A stretch of 64,000 bases of DNA from Sphingobacterium sp. (GTDB lineage: Bacteria; Bacteroidota; Bacteroidia; Sphingobacteriales; Sphingobacteriaceae): contig JAITTY010000006.1 of NCBI GenBank assembly GCA_031286695.1, positions 248,001 through 312,000 on the forward strand, read 5' to 3'. Of the stretch, positions 37,872-45,132 are shown piece by piece. Each line of letters starts with the position of its first letter. The stretch's first letter is position 1. The notes under the pieces were generated by a model. It worked only from the letters and a program-made list of their open reading frames with translations, ran no database searches and was not told the origin of the DNA. The position numbers and the translations under genes were made by a program.

Positions 37872-38543
37872 TTATTTTAATAAATTAATAAAATCATTTC
37901 TTTTACTTTCTGATAGAAATACCCCACCGTATTCCATGGTAGTTGTACTACTTGTGGTATCTTTAACGCCTCGGGCGGATACACATAAGTGGTCTGCTTC
38001 AATTACCACAATAATATCATCCGTCTCCAAAGTTGTTTTAAGCTCATTAAAAATTTGTAATGTAAGACGTTCCTGAACCTGCGGTCGATGAGCATAATAA
38101 TCTACTACACGATTTATTTTAGACAATCCGATTACTTTATCCTTTGCCAGATAGCCAATGTGCGCCTGTCCAACGATTGGCAGAAAATGATGCTCACAGG
38201 CTGAATTTACCCGTATATTTTTCTCAACTAATAAGTTCTTATAACCATAGCGATTTTCAAATGTGGACAGTCTGGGCTTATTGGTTGGATTGAGACCATA
38301 GAACAATTCACTGACATACATTTTAGCAACCCGATAAGGGGTACCCCTAAGACTGTCATCTTGGAGATCAAGACCGAGTTCATGCATGATGTCCTGAAAA
38401 AGCTGTGCGATCTTACTGATTTTTTCGCTGTCTGTATGTGCAAAAGCGTCATGACGCATGGGGGTATCTACCGAAGTCATGATATGAAAATCTCCCAGAT
38501 ACTCTGTTTCGGATGGCGTGTTTTTTTTTACTGATGTGTTCAT
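37872..38543 (-). CDS. folE: GTP cyclohydrolase I (type IA)
   Basis: A 223-residue enzyme that converts GTP to dihydroneopterin triphosphate, the first step of folate synthesis. The zinc ligands are present: CEHH in the SACEHHFLPIVG motif and a second cysteine in HLCVSARGV. The substrate loop reads INRVVDYYAHRPQVQERLT and the helix RVAKMYVSELFYG precedes it. It therefore looks zinc-dependent. The frame extends to 38609, but the longer form adds unconserved sequence, so I start at 38543. Together with the G3E GTPase downstream it suggests a zinc-responsive pair; the palindrome at 38620-38682 lies just upstream. Confidence 0.9.
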   Translation of the reverse strand: MNTSVKKNTPSETEYLGDFHIMTSVDTPMRHDAFAHTDSEKISKIAQLFQDIMHELGLDLQDDSLRGTPYRVAKMYVSELFYGLNPTNKPRLSTFENRYGYKNLLVEKNIRVNSACEHHFLPIVGQAHIGYLAKDKVIGLSKINRVVDYYAHRPQVQERLTLQIFNELKTTLETDDIIVVIEADHLCVSARGVKDTTSSTTTMEYGGVFLSESKRNDFINLLK

Positions 38544-38619
38544 AAATACTTGTTTTATTGATGTGGTCGATCTGTCCCCATGAAGACCATTGAAATTAGG
38601 TGCTGACAATTTATTTTAT

Positions 38620-38682
38620 AAATATAGTTAAAAAAACATTAAATGCAATTAAGTTGCTTTTAATGTTTTTTTAACTATATTT
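38620..38682. repeat. 63-bp near-perfect palindrome upstream of folE
   Basis: Perfect 24-bp arms (38620-38643 and 38659-38682), then one T/T mismatch, a further 4-bp pairing GCAA/TTGC (38645-38648, 38654-38657) and a 5-base loop. The whole is AT-rich. It ends 76 bases from the folE start codon, so it may hold the operator or be an RNA hairpin in the leader. Confidence 0.85.
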
Positions 38683-38823
38683 TTTATGACATTTTTAATA
38701 GCTAACACCATTTGGGATGATTGCTATAATGAATTCCTTATGTTGTAGTTAAAGGTGAATATTAAAACGGAAACATGCTAATATCAAGTTATGCCTAATC
38801 ACACTTATTAATCTATTTTTAGA

Positions 38824-38903
38824 CAGTGATCAGTCAGTGATTATTCAGTCTGCACTGAACCATCACTGAACAATCACTGAACAATCACTGAACAAGCACT
38901 GTT
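38824..38903. repeat. 11-bp-periodic repeat array with exact dyad symmetry
   Basis: CACTGAAC units occur at 38853, 38864, 38875 and 38886, with a partial unit (CACTG) at 38897, all 11 bases apart. Inverted copies CAGTGAT lie at 38824 and 38835 with CAGT at 38846, also 11 apart. The left and right units mirror each other exactly about 38851.5. The array sits in a region of about 570 bases without a gene (38544-39115), which otherwise holds only the palindrome at 38620 and AT-rich sequence. Confidence 0.85.
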
Positions 38904-39115
38904 AAAAGACCTAATTTGGTTACAGCCTGATTCTGGTTTCCTGCTCCTTTACTACTTCCCCTTTCTTCGCTTGATTAATGAGTCGAAAGAAAAAAAACTG
39001 CGGCGAAAACGATAAATGCAATGGAAATATTAGCGTGAGTTCGCTGATTAAAAAGACACGATTTGGTTGGATTTTTTGTTTGGTAAGTATGCTTGAAAAA
39101 ATAGAAAGGAAAGCC

Positions 39116-39565
39116 CTAACTGCGCCAAATGTACCAAAGTATTGTTGCATAAATTGCTACAACAAGGGTAAGCATTAAAAACAGTTCAAAACTAGTTTCT
39201 GGGAAACTGCTTGATTGGGATAGAAAGGCAGCTATTAATAACATACCAATTAATCCAAGACCAATACTTAATATAAGTTTTCGCGGTTTATTAACTGTAT
39301 TATGGATCTGATCGGCTTGCTCTGCATCTGAGGTTTCCGGAATATAACTAACCTCTGCCAGTAGCAAGGCGATATCCAGATCAAGTTGCTCAGCTATAAG
39401 ATTAAGGTTATAGACCCTGGGGAGTACTTCGGCTTTTTCAATGCGTTGTACAGAGCGAAGATTAAGTTTGACCAGATCGGCAAGCTGTTGCTGGGAATAC
39501 CCCCTTTGTATGCGGGCATTTTTGACGAGAAGTGCAATCTTTTCTTTATTTGATTTATTGGTCAT
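39116..39565 (-). CDS. Membrane-anchored XRE-type helix-turn-helix protein
   Basis: From the ATG at 39565 the protein is 149 residues. An XRE/Cro HTH (about residues 10-66) shows IALLVKNARIQRGYSQQQLADLVKLNLRSVQRIEKA features: QQQLAD, then the recognition helix. After a polar linker come two transmembrane helices (about 95-113 and 126-146) ending in IWRS, so the DNA-binding domain should be cytosolic and tethered. The frame extends to 39640, but that would cross the operator cluster and the protease start. It is divergent from a CPBP protease gene with shared upstream repeats. Confidence 0.8.
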   Translation of the reverse strand: MTNKSNKEKIALLVKNARIQRGYSQQQLADLVKLNLRSVQRIEKAEVLPRVYNLNLIAEQLDLDIALLLAEVSYIPETSDAEQADQIHNTVNKPRKLILSIGLGLIGMLLIAAFLSQSSSFPETSFELFLMLTLVVAIYATILWYIWRS

Positions 39566-39602
39566 TTTACGGCATTTTACGACGTATTCAAATGTCGTAA
39601 AA
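39565..39602. promoter_or_regulatory. Operator-like repeat cluster between HTH and CPBP genes
   Basis: Three related 9-mers: TTTTACGGC (39565-39573), TTTTACGAC (39575-39583) and its exact reverse complement GTCGTAAAA (39594-39602). The last two form a perfect inverted repeat with a 10-base spacer. The spacer holds CAAATGTC, close to a minus-strand -7 box for the HTH gene, so binding would block that promoter. Autoregulation is inferred. Confidence 0.5.
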
Positions 39603-39620
39603 TTAAATGATTTAAGACTA

Positions 39621-39628
39621 TAGCTTTG
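39621..39628 (+). promoter_or_regulatory. -7 box for the CPBP protease gene
   Basis: TAGCTTTG matches TAnnTTTG and lies 10 bases before the ATG at 39639, implying a very short leader. The repeat cluster lies in its -20 to -60 region. Confidence 0.4.
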
Positions 39629-39638
39629 TAGAAAAAAC

Positions 39639-40340
39639 ATGATCGGTATTCTTGTTGAATTGTTGATTTCTTGGCTTTTGCTAAAATATCTCTATAGTCA
39701 GGATCTTAAAGTACTGGGCTTTTGTGCAAATAGCAAACCTCTATTTTTATGTTTGGCTGCGCCAATGTTATACCTGTTTATACTTTATTCAGGAATCGCT
39801 TATTTAGTAGAAAACCCCTATAAGTTTAATCAAGATTATACGCTTGAAGATTTTCTCCGAAGCTCTTATTACGTATTGAAAGCAGTTGTATTTGAAGAAT
39901 TAATCTTTCGGGGAGCTTTATTGTATATTCTTGTCAATTATTGTGGAAAGACAAAAGCAGCGTTTATAAGTGCTATAGCCTTCGGAATTTACCATTGGTT
40001 TTCATATGGTATAATCGGACAATTGTTGGAAATGCTAAAAGTTCTTTTTTCGACTGGGGTAATTGGATATTTATTTGCATGCATTTGGATAAAAACGGGT
40101 AAAATAGCCTTTCCAATTGCCTTGCATTTTGCTTATAATTTCACTGCAATGATTATATTTTCAAAGGAAAAAAATATCGGAATGCAGCTTTTAATAAAAA
40201 CACATGCAGTCGATCCTGCCAGGCCTGAAGGAATATTGCCTATGCTTATATTGGTTATTTACTATATAGGCTTTGCGGTATTATGCTTTATTTTTCTTCG
40301 CCTATTAAAGTCAGATCATGATCAGTGCAAAGTTTTCTGA
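39639..40340 (+). CDS. CPBP-family intramembrane glutamic protease
   Basis: A 233-residue polytopic membrane protein with about six hydrophobic helices. CPBP (Abi/Rce1) motifs are present: EELIFR with paired glutamates at 86-87 and arginine at 91, then FGIYHW with its histidine, and HFAYN in the last motif. These are the catalytic residues of Rce1-type proteases. The gene faces the membrane-bound HTH gene head to head across a shared regulatory region. That gene order suggests the protease and the regulator act in one circuit. Confidence 0.88.
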   Translation: MIGILVELLISWLLLKYLYSQDLKVLGFCANSKPLFLCLAAPMLYLFILYSGIAYLVENPYKFNQDYTLEDFLRSSYYVLKAVVFEELIFRGALLYILVNYCGKTKAAFISAIAFGIYHWFSYGIIGQLLEMLKVLFSTGVIGYLFACIWIKTGKIAFPIALHFAYNFTAMIIFSKEKNIGMQLLIKTHAVDPARPEGILPMLILVIYYIGFAVLCFIFLRLLKSDHDQCKVF

Positions 40341-40423
40341 TATTCGCAATCAGCTTATGCTATATCGAGATATTCATTTATTTAGCGTAAATATCCCATT
40401 TCGAAGTCGAGAATTTAGATTTA

Positions 40424-40431
40424 TATATTTG
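40424..40431 (+). promoter_or_regulatory. -7 box for the tetR-type gene
   Basis: TATATTTG directly abuts the dyad at 40432-40451. A weak TTTCG at 40399-40403 could serve as -33 with a 20-base gap. A repressor bound on the dyad would cover the transcription start. Confidence 0.4.
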
Positions 40432-40451
40432 TTTTAATCATTTGATTAAAA
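40432..40451. promoter_or_regulatory. TetR operator candidate 1
   Basis: TTTTAATCA and TGATTAAAA separated by TT. Its core TTAATCA-NN-TGATTAA recurs at 41148-41163 before the efflux genes. Two copies of one dyad at the regulator and at its target are strong evidence for a shared operator. Confidence 0.65.
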
Positions 40452-40510
40452 CATTTGTTTATTTCAATTTACTTTATGTACTTTTACATAAATACGAGCG
40501 TATAATTGTA

Positions 40511-41131
40511 ATGAAAGAAAAGAGAATAGATCTATCGACTGAAACTAAAATTAAGGAAGCGGCAAGAACTGTCTTTTATAAGAAAGGTTTTTCAGCGACG
40601 AGAACACGGGATATTGCCGAGGAAGCAGGGATTAACCTTGCCTTGCTTAATTATTATTTCCGAAGTAAGGAGAAACTTTTTGAAATCATTATGCTGGAAA
40701 CCTTTTCGGCCTTTGTACAGAGCATGACTGTTATTCTGAATGATGAAAACACGAGCCTTGAAAATAAAGTCGAATTAATTGCCAACAGATATATCGATTT
40801 TATAATTAGAGAACCTGAGGTGCCTACGTTCTTAATTTCCGAAATAAGAAACAATCCACAGCAACTTCTTGAGAAGCTGCCTGTCAAACAAATAATAAAC
40901 AACTCTGTTTTTTTTAAACAGCATGGCGAAGCAGTAAAGCAGGGGCTTATTATGGAGCCAAATCCTTTACATTTTTTATTGAATTTATTGGGGCTTGTTG
41001 TGTTCCCGTTTATTGCCAAACCTTTGATCATGGGCGGACAAGATTTAGATATCGAACAGTTTAATGCACTTATGATCGAGCGAAAGAGTCTTATCCCAAT
41101 ATGGATAGCGGCTATGATGAAAGCAAAATAA
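40511..41131 (+). CDS. TetR-family transcriptional repressor of the efflux operon (YbiH/CecR-like)
   Basis: A 206-residue regulator. The N-terminal TetR HTH reads KIKEAARTVFYKKGF...TRDIAEEAGINLALLNYYF (landmarks), with the tyrosine-phenylalanine end typical of the recognition helix. The ligand-binding C-terminal domain is all-helical. The start at 40511 is preferred: the frame begins upstream at 40442 inside the operator dyad. The gene order TetR, TolC, HlyD, two ATPases, two permeases matches E. coli ybiH-ybhGFSR, so it probably senses a drug-like ligand and represses itself and the operon. Confidence 0.88.
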   Translation: MKEKRIDLSTETKIKEAARTVFYKKGFSATRTRDIAEEAGINLALLNYYFRSKEKLFEIIMLETFSAFVQSMTVILNDENTSLENKVELIANRYIDFIIREPEVPTFLISEIRNNPQQLLEKLPVKQIINNSVFFKQHGEAVKQGLIMEPNPLHFLLNLLGLVVFPFIAKPLIMGGQDLDIEQFNALMIERKSLIPIWIAAMMKAK

Positions 41132-41147
41132 TTTTTTTGTTCTGAAA

Positions 41148-41163
41148 TTAATCAATTGATTAA
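41148..41163. promoter_or_regulatory. TetR operator candidate 2
   Basis: The perfect 16-bp palindrome TTAATCAATTGATTAA shares the TTAATCA-NN-TGATTAA core with the site before tetR. It lies 16 bases past the tetR stop and 15 before the TolC start, between a possible -33 (TTTTG ending 41139) and a weak -7 (41161-41168). Confidence 0.65.
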
Positions 41164-41178
41164 ATCTAAAGATTAAAA

Positions 41179-42492
41179 ATGATGCCAAAAAATATGAACC
41201 CAGTTCTTATGAAGTATAGTTATTTAATGCATGTTATTTTGTTTCTGGTATTGATGCATAGAGCAGATAATTCAGCCGCACAAGAAACAGCAATTAATTT
41301 GGAAGGTTGTTATACACTTGCGAAAGCGAATTATCCGACAATTAAAAAGCTTGATCTGATTGCCAAAACAGGTGAATATACTATTCAGAATGCCAACAAG
41401 AGGTTTCTGCCCCAGATTAGTTTTTCAGGTCAGGCGAGCTACCAATCGCAAACAGTAAGTTTTGCAGATGCTATAGGAGCATTACCGGGAGTTTCTCTGC
41501 CTTCACTTAGTAAAGATCAGTATAAAATACAGGGTGAGGTAAGTCAGCTTCTGTATGATGGTGGCAATACCAAAAGCCAGAAGGATCTAATTGCAGCAAA
41601 TACAGCTTTTCAGGAGCAGACCTTGGAGTCAAATCTTTATGGGATTAAGCAACGTATCAATACTCTTTATTTTGCCATTTTATTGATTGATGCTCAATTA
41701 AAGCAAAATGAGTTGAATAAAATGAGCTTACAGACGCAGGTACAAAAAGCGGAGGCAGCTTTGAGCAATGGTGTTGCATTCCGTAGTAATGTGGATGAGC
41801 TAAAAGCCGAGGTACTGAATATAGAAATGCAGACCACAGAATATAGATCTAACCGAATAGCCTATTTAAAAATGCTGTCATTATTTGTTGGAATGGAATT
41901 GCCTGAGACAATACAATTGGAGTTGCCGCAGTCCGAGCTGTTGCACACAGCAATAAGTAGGCCCGAATTAAAAGCATTTGACTTGCAAAAATCGATCTAT
42001 GATGAGCAGGAAAAACAGTTGAAATCGGATTATCTTCCACAAATAAGTGCTTTTTTTCAAGGTGCCTATGGGAGGCCGACCCTCAATATCATCGAAAATA
42101 AATTTGGTCCCTGGTATGTGACCGGCGTGCGTTTTGCCTGGTCATTGAGCAGTTTGTATTCACTGTCGAATAAAAGAAATACACTTCAATTGAGCCGTCA
42201 GTCAATTGACATAGATAAGGAAACGTTTTTGCTGAACACCAAAGTAGATCTTGCCCAACAGGACGAACAAATCAGTAAGTATACCTCCTTGATTCGTCAA
42301 GATGACGCTGCGATTGCCTTACGAACATCAGTGACTCAGTCTGCTGAAGCACAATTGAGTAACGGAGTGATCACGACCCATGAATATATTCAAAAAGTAA
42401 ATGCAGAACATTTAGCAAGACAACTCAAAATATTACATGAAATCCAGCTGCTACAGGCAATTTATAATATAAAATTTATTGCTGGACATTAA
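41179..42492 (+). CDS. TolC-family outer-membrane efflux protein
   Basis: A 437-residue outer-membrane channel with a signal peptide (HVILFLVLMHRADNSAAQ) and two long helical repeat regions. It has no lipobox, unlike the RND-linked duct at 15152. An early segment reads TLAKANYPTIKKLDL and the second half contains the usual NGVITTHEYIQKVN motif. It is first in the ABC efflux operon and would supply the outer-membrane exit for the inner-membrane pump. Several in-frame ATG codons (41179-41194) are possible starts. The next gene begins 16 bases after its stop. Confidence 0.88.
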   Translation: MMPKNMNPVLMKYSYLMHVILFLVLMHRADNSAAQETAINLEGCYTLAKANYPTIKKLDLIAKTGEYTIQNANKRFLPQISFSGQASYQSQTVSFADAIGALPGVSLPSLSKDQYKIQGEVSQLLYDGGNTKSQKDLIAANTAFQEQTLESNLYGIKQRINTLYFAILLIDAQLKQNELNKMSLQTQVQKAEAALSNGVAFRSNVDELKAEVLNIEMQTTEYRSNRIAYLKMLSLFVGMELPETIQLELPQSELLHTAISRPELKAFDLQKSIYDEQEKQLKSDYLPQISAFFQGAYGRPTLNIIENKFGPWYVTGVRFAWSLSSLYSLSNKRNTLQLSRQSIDIDKETFLLNTKVDLAQQDEQISKYTSLIRQDDAAIALRTSVTQSAEAQLSNGVITTHEYIQKVNAEHLARQLKILHEIQLLQAIYNIKFIAGH

Positions 42493-42508
42493 TTATAAAA
42501 GACAAAAA

Positions 42509-43441
42509 ATGAAAAGATTAATCGTATTTGTTGCTGTACTTTCCTTGCTTAGCTGTAAGCAAAATAATGCATATGATGCCTCCGGTAACTTTGAGGCAGA
42601 CGAAGTGATCGTGTCTGCACAGCAGAATGGGATATTGATGCAGTATACTGTAGAAGAGGGAAAACAATTGAAATCCGGTGATACCGTCGGGAAAATAGAT
42701 GTACGCAGTGCTGAATTGCAGAAAGAACAGGTACAAGCCAGCATCGAAGCCCTATCCCAAAAAATTGTAAATCCCAAAGATCAAGTTGAATTGGTACAAC
42801 GCCAGCTGGTTGTGCAGGAAGCTCAATTGGAACAACAGTTGCGTGAAAGAACCCGAACAGAGAATCTAGTAAAGTCAGATGCAGCAACACGTAAACAGCT
42901 GGATGATATAAATGCAGCCATCGATCAATTACGAAAACAAATTGAGGTGACCAGACAACAACTTGCCCTGAATACTTACAATACCAATACGCAGAATCGA
43001 AGTATTCTGAGTGAGAAAAATCCATTGGAAAAATCGGCAGCACAGATTCAGGAACAGATCAATAAGGGGTTTGTGATCAACCCCATCAGTGGAACGGTTT
43101 TGGTAAACTATGCATTACAGGGAGAATTGCAGGTGGTGGGGAAACCCTTGTACAAAATCGCTAATATTGATAAGCTTTATTTGCGCGCTTATATTACGGG
43201 CAATCAATTGCCGGAGATAAAGCTGGGAGGACAAGTGATCTTGCGTGTTGATAACGGTAAAGATAACTACAAGGAATATCCGGGAACAATTACCTGGATT
43301 TCGGACAAATCCGAATTTTCACCCAAAACAATCCAGACAAAAGATGAGCGAGCCAATCTGGTTTATGCCATAAAAGTACGTGTTAAAAATGATGGGTACC
43401 TAAAAATAGGGATGTATGGTGAAGTTCTTTGGACTAAGTAA
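42509..43441 (+). CDS. HlyD/YbhG-type membrane-fusion lipoprotein
   Basis: A 310-residue periplasmic adaptor. A lipoprotein signal ends LLSC (cysteine about residue 16); a biotinyl-lipoyl domain (about 25-60) precedes a coiled-coil hairpin (about 70-160, rich in Q, E and L) and a second lipoyl and barrel part with GTVLVNYALQGELQVVGKPLY. The layout equals E. coli YbhG. The frame also opens at 42479, but the signal peptide starts at 42509. It links the TolC channel to the ATP-driven permeases encoded next. Confidence 0.88.
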   Translation: MKRLIVFVAVLSLLSCKQNNAYDASGNFEADEVIVSAQQNGILMQYTVEEGKQLKSGDTVGKIDVRSAELQKEQVQASIEALSQKIVNPKDQVELVQRQLVVQEAQLEQQLRERTRTENLVKSDAATRKQLDDINAAIDQLRKQIEVTRQQLALNTYNTNTQNRSILSEKNPLEKSAAQIQEQINKGFVINPISGTVLVNYALQGELQVVGKPLYKIANIDKLYLRAYITGNQLPEIKLGGQVILRVDNGKDNYKEYPGTITWISDKSEFSPKTIQTKDERANLVYAIKVRVKNDGYLKIGMYGEVLWTK

Positions 43442-43447
43442 AGCATA

Positions 43448-44398
43448 ATGATCGCTGTAAGTGTAAAAAATATTGTTAAATCCTACGGAAATGTAAGCGC
43501 CGTAGACGATGTTTCTTTTGATGTGAAGAAAGGGGAGCTGTTTGGATTAATCGGCCCCGATGGAGCCGGAAAAACATCAATCTTTCGTATCCTTACGACG
43601 CTGCTCCTTGCCGATAGCGGAACTGCAACTGTTGCCGGTTTCGATGTAGTCAGTGAATATCAACAGATACGTAATCGGGTAGGATATATGCCAGGGCGTT
43701 TTTCGTTGTATCAAGATTTGACGGTAAAGGAAAATCTCACTTTTTTCGCGACGATTTTTGGTACGACTATTCAGGAAAATTATACACTCATCAAAGAAAT
43801 TTATGATCAGATTAAACCTTTTAATGATCGTAGGGCAGGAAAGTTGTCTGGTGGGATGAAACAGAAGTTGGCTTTATGCTGTGCTTTGATCCATAAGCCT
43901 GATGTGCTATTTCTCGATGAGCCGACAACAGGTGTCGATGTTGTCTCTAGAAAAGAATTTTGGGAAATGCTGGCAAAGCTAAAAGAGCAGCATATCACGA
44001 TTGTGGTCTCTACACCTTATATGGACGAAGCTAGATTATGTGATCGGATAGCCTTGATACAAGGGGGAAAGATTATGTCGATAGATGAGCCAGCAGCTAT
44101 GGTAAAGAATTTTCCAAAGACACTCTTTGCTGCAAAAGCAGACAATATATATCGGCTCCTTGAGGACCTTCGTTCGGACCCCTCGATAGAGAGCTGTTAT
44201 GCATTTGGGGAATATTTGCATCTGACCCTAAAATCAGACGAAGATCATAAAGACGCTATTTTCGCCGTTGCAAACAAGTATAGTCCAGCGAATCTTGTGG
44301 TCGAAAAAATTACAGCAAGCATCGAAGACAGCTTCATTCGATTGATGCGGGATCGCGCCATTACAAAGGAATTCAACCAAGTCAACGATGGAAAATAA
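43448..44398 (+). CDS. ABC transporter ATP-binding protein (first YbhF-like half)
   Basis: A 316-residue nucleotide-binding subunit. Walker A reads GPDGAGKTS (usual Asn replaced by Asp), signature LSGGMKQKL, Walker B VLFLDEPTTGVD, and a switch histidine position occupied by TPYMDEAR, where the usual TTH is STP. In E. coli YbhF the two ATPase halves are fused; here they are two genes overlapping by 11 bases. The C-terminal extension (about 230-316) is typical of drug-export ATPases of the DrrA type. It powers the permease pair 45133-47360. Confidence 0.9.
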   Translation: MIAVSVKNIVKSYGNVSAVDDVSFDVKKGELFGLIGPDGAGKTSIFRILTTLLLADSGTATVAGFDVVSEYQQIRNRVGYMPGRFSLYQDLTVKENLTFFATIFGTTIQENYTLIKEIYDQIKPFNDRRAGKLSGGMKQKLALCCALIHKPDVLFLDEPTTGVDVVSRKEFWEMLAKLKEQHITIVVSTPYMDEARLCDRIALIQGGKIMSIDEPAAMVKNFPKTLFAAKADNIYRLLEDLRSDPSIESCYAFGEYLHLTLKSDEDHKDAIFAVANKYSPANLVVEKITASIEDSFIRLMRDRAITKEFNQVNDGK

Positions 44399-45131
44399 AG
44401 CAATAATTTGTAAGGATCTGACCAAGCAATTTGGAGATTTTAAAGCTGTGGACAAAATTACTTTTGACGTTGACCAGGGGGAGATATTTGGTTTTTTGGG
44501 TGCTAATGGAGCCGGTAAAACCACCGCTATGCGCATTCTTTGCGGACTATCTTATCCGACATCCGGAGAGGCGACTGTTGCTGGATTTAATGTATATAAA
44601 GAGCAGGAATTGATCAAAAAGAATATTGGTTATATGAGTCAGAAATTCTCCCTGTACGATAACTTAACTATCCTGGAGAACATAGAATTTTATGGCGGTG
44701 TTTATGGTGTTTCAAGGGCGGAAATAAAAGCACGCAGTGCTGATTTGGTGCATACGCTAGGCCTGGAGAAAGAAGCAAAAAAACTTGTAGGCGAATTGCC
44801 CTTGGGATGGAAACAGAAGCTGGCATTTTCAGTAGCTATTTTCCATCGGCCTAAGATTGTTTTTCTCGACGAACCCACTGGGGGGGTAGACCCGATTACC
44901 AGGCGGCAATTTTGGGATATGATTTACGAAGCTGCAGCCAGCAATATTACCGTGTTTGTTACGACTCATTATATGGACGAAGCTGAATATTGCAATCGTA
45001 TCAGTATTATGGTGGATGGAAAAGTTGAGGCAATGGACAGTCCTACAAATCTGAAGCAAAGATTCAACACCCATTCGATGGACGAGGTATTTTATCAACT
45101 GGCGCGCGGGGCCAAAAGATCAGGAGATTGA
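44388..45131 (+). CDS. ABC transporter ATP-binding protein (second YbhF-like half)
   Basis: A 247-residue ATPase with Walker A GANGAGKTT, Walker B VFLDEPTGGVD and a switch histidine in TTHYMDEAEY. The signature LSGGQ is degenerate (LPLGWKQKL), a form I know from the second half of YbhF, so with the previous gene it likely makes an asymmetric dimer in which each active site pairs with a different signature. It overlaps the first ATPase gene by 11 bases and is followed after 1 base by the first permease. Confidence 0.9.
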   Translation: MENKAIICKDLTKQFGDFKAVDKITFDVDQGEIFGFLGANGAGKTTAMRILCGLSYPTSGEATVAGFNVYKEQELIKKNIGYMSQKFSLYDNLTILENIEFYGGVYGVSRAEIKARSADLVHTLGLEKEAKKLVGELPLGWKQKLAFSVAIFHRPKIVFLDEPTGGVDPITRRQFWDMIYEAAASNITVFVTTHYMDEAEYCNRISIMVDGKVEAMDSPTNLKQRFNTHSMDEVFYQLARGAKRSGD

Positions 45132-45132
45132 T

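Noticed and set aside
38824..38903. CRISPR array
   Set aside because: Units are about 8-11 bases with 11-base period and contain no unique spacers; no cas genes are present.
38920..39178. Two overlapping short frames on opposite strands
   Set aside because: Low-complexity translations with no family match, and both run into the end of the HTH gene; best seen as chance frames in AT-rich spacer.
42493..43043. Long antisense frames within the HlyD-type gene
   Set aside because: They mirror the codon pattern of a well-supported gene on the plus strand and have no family features.
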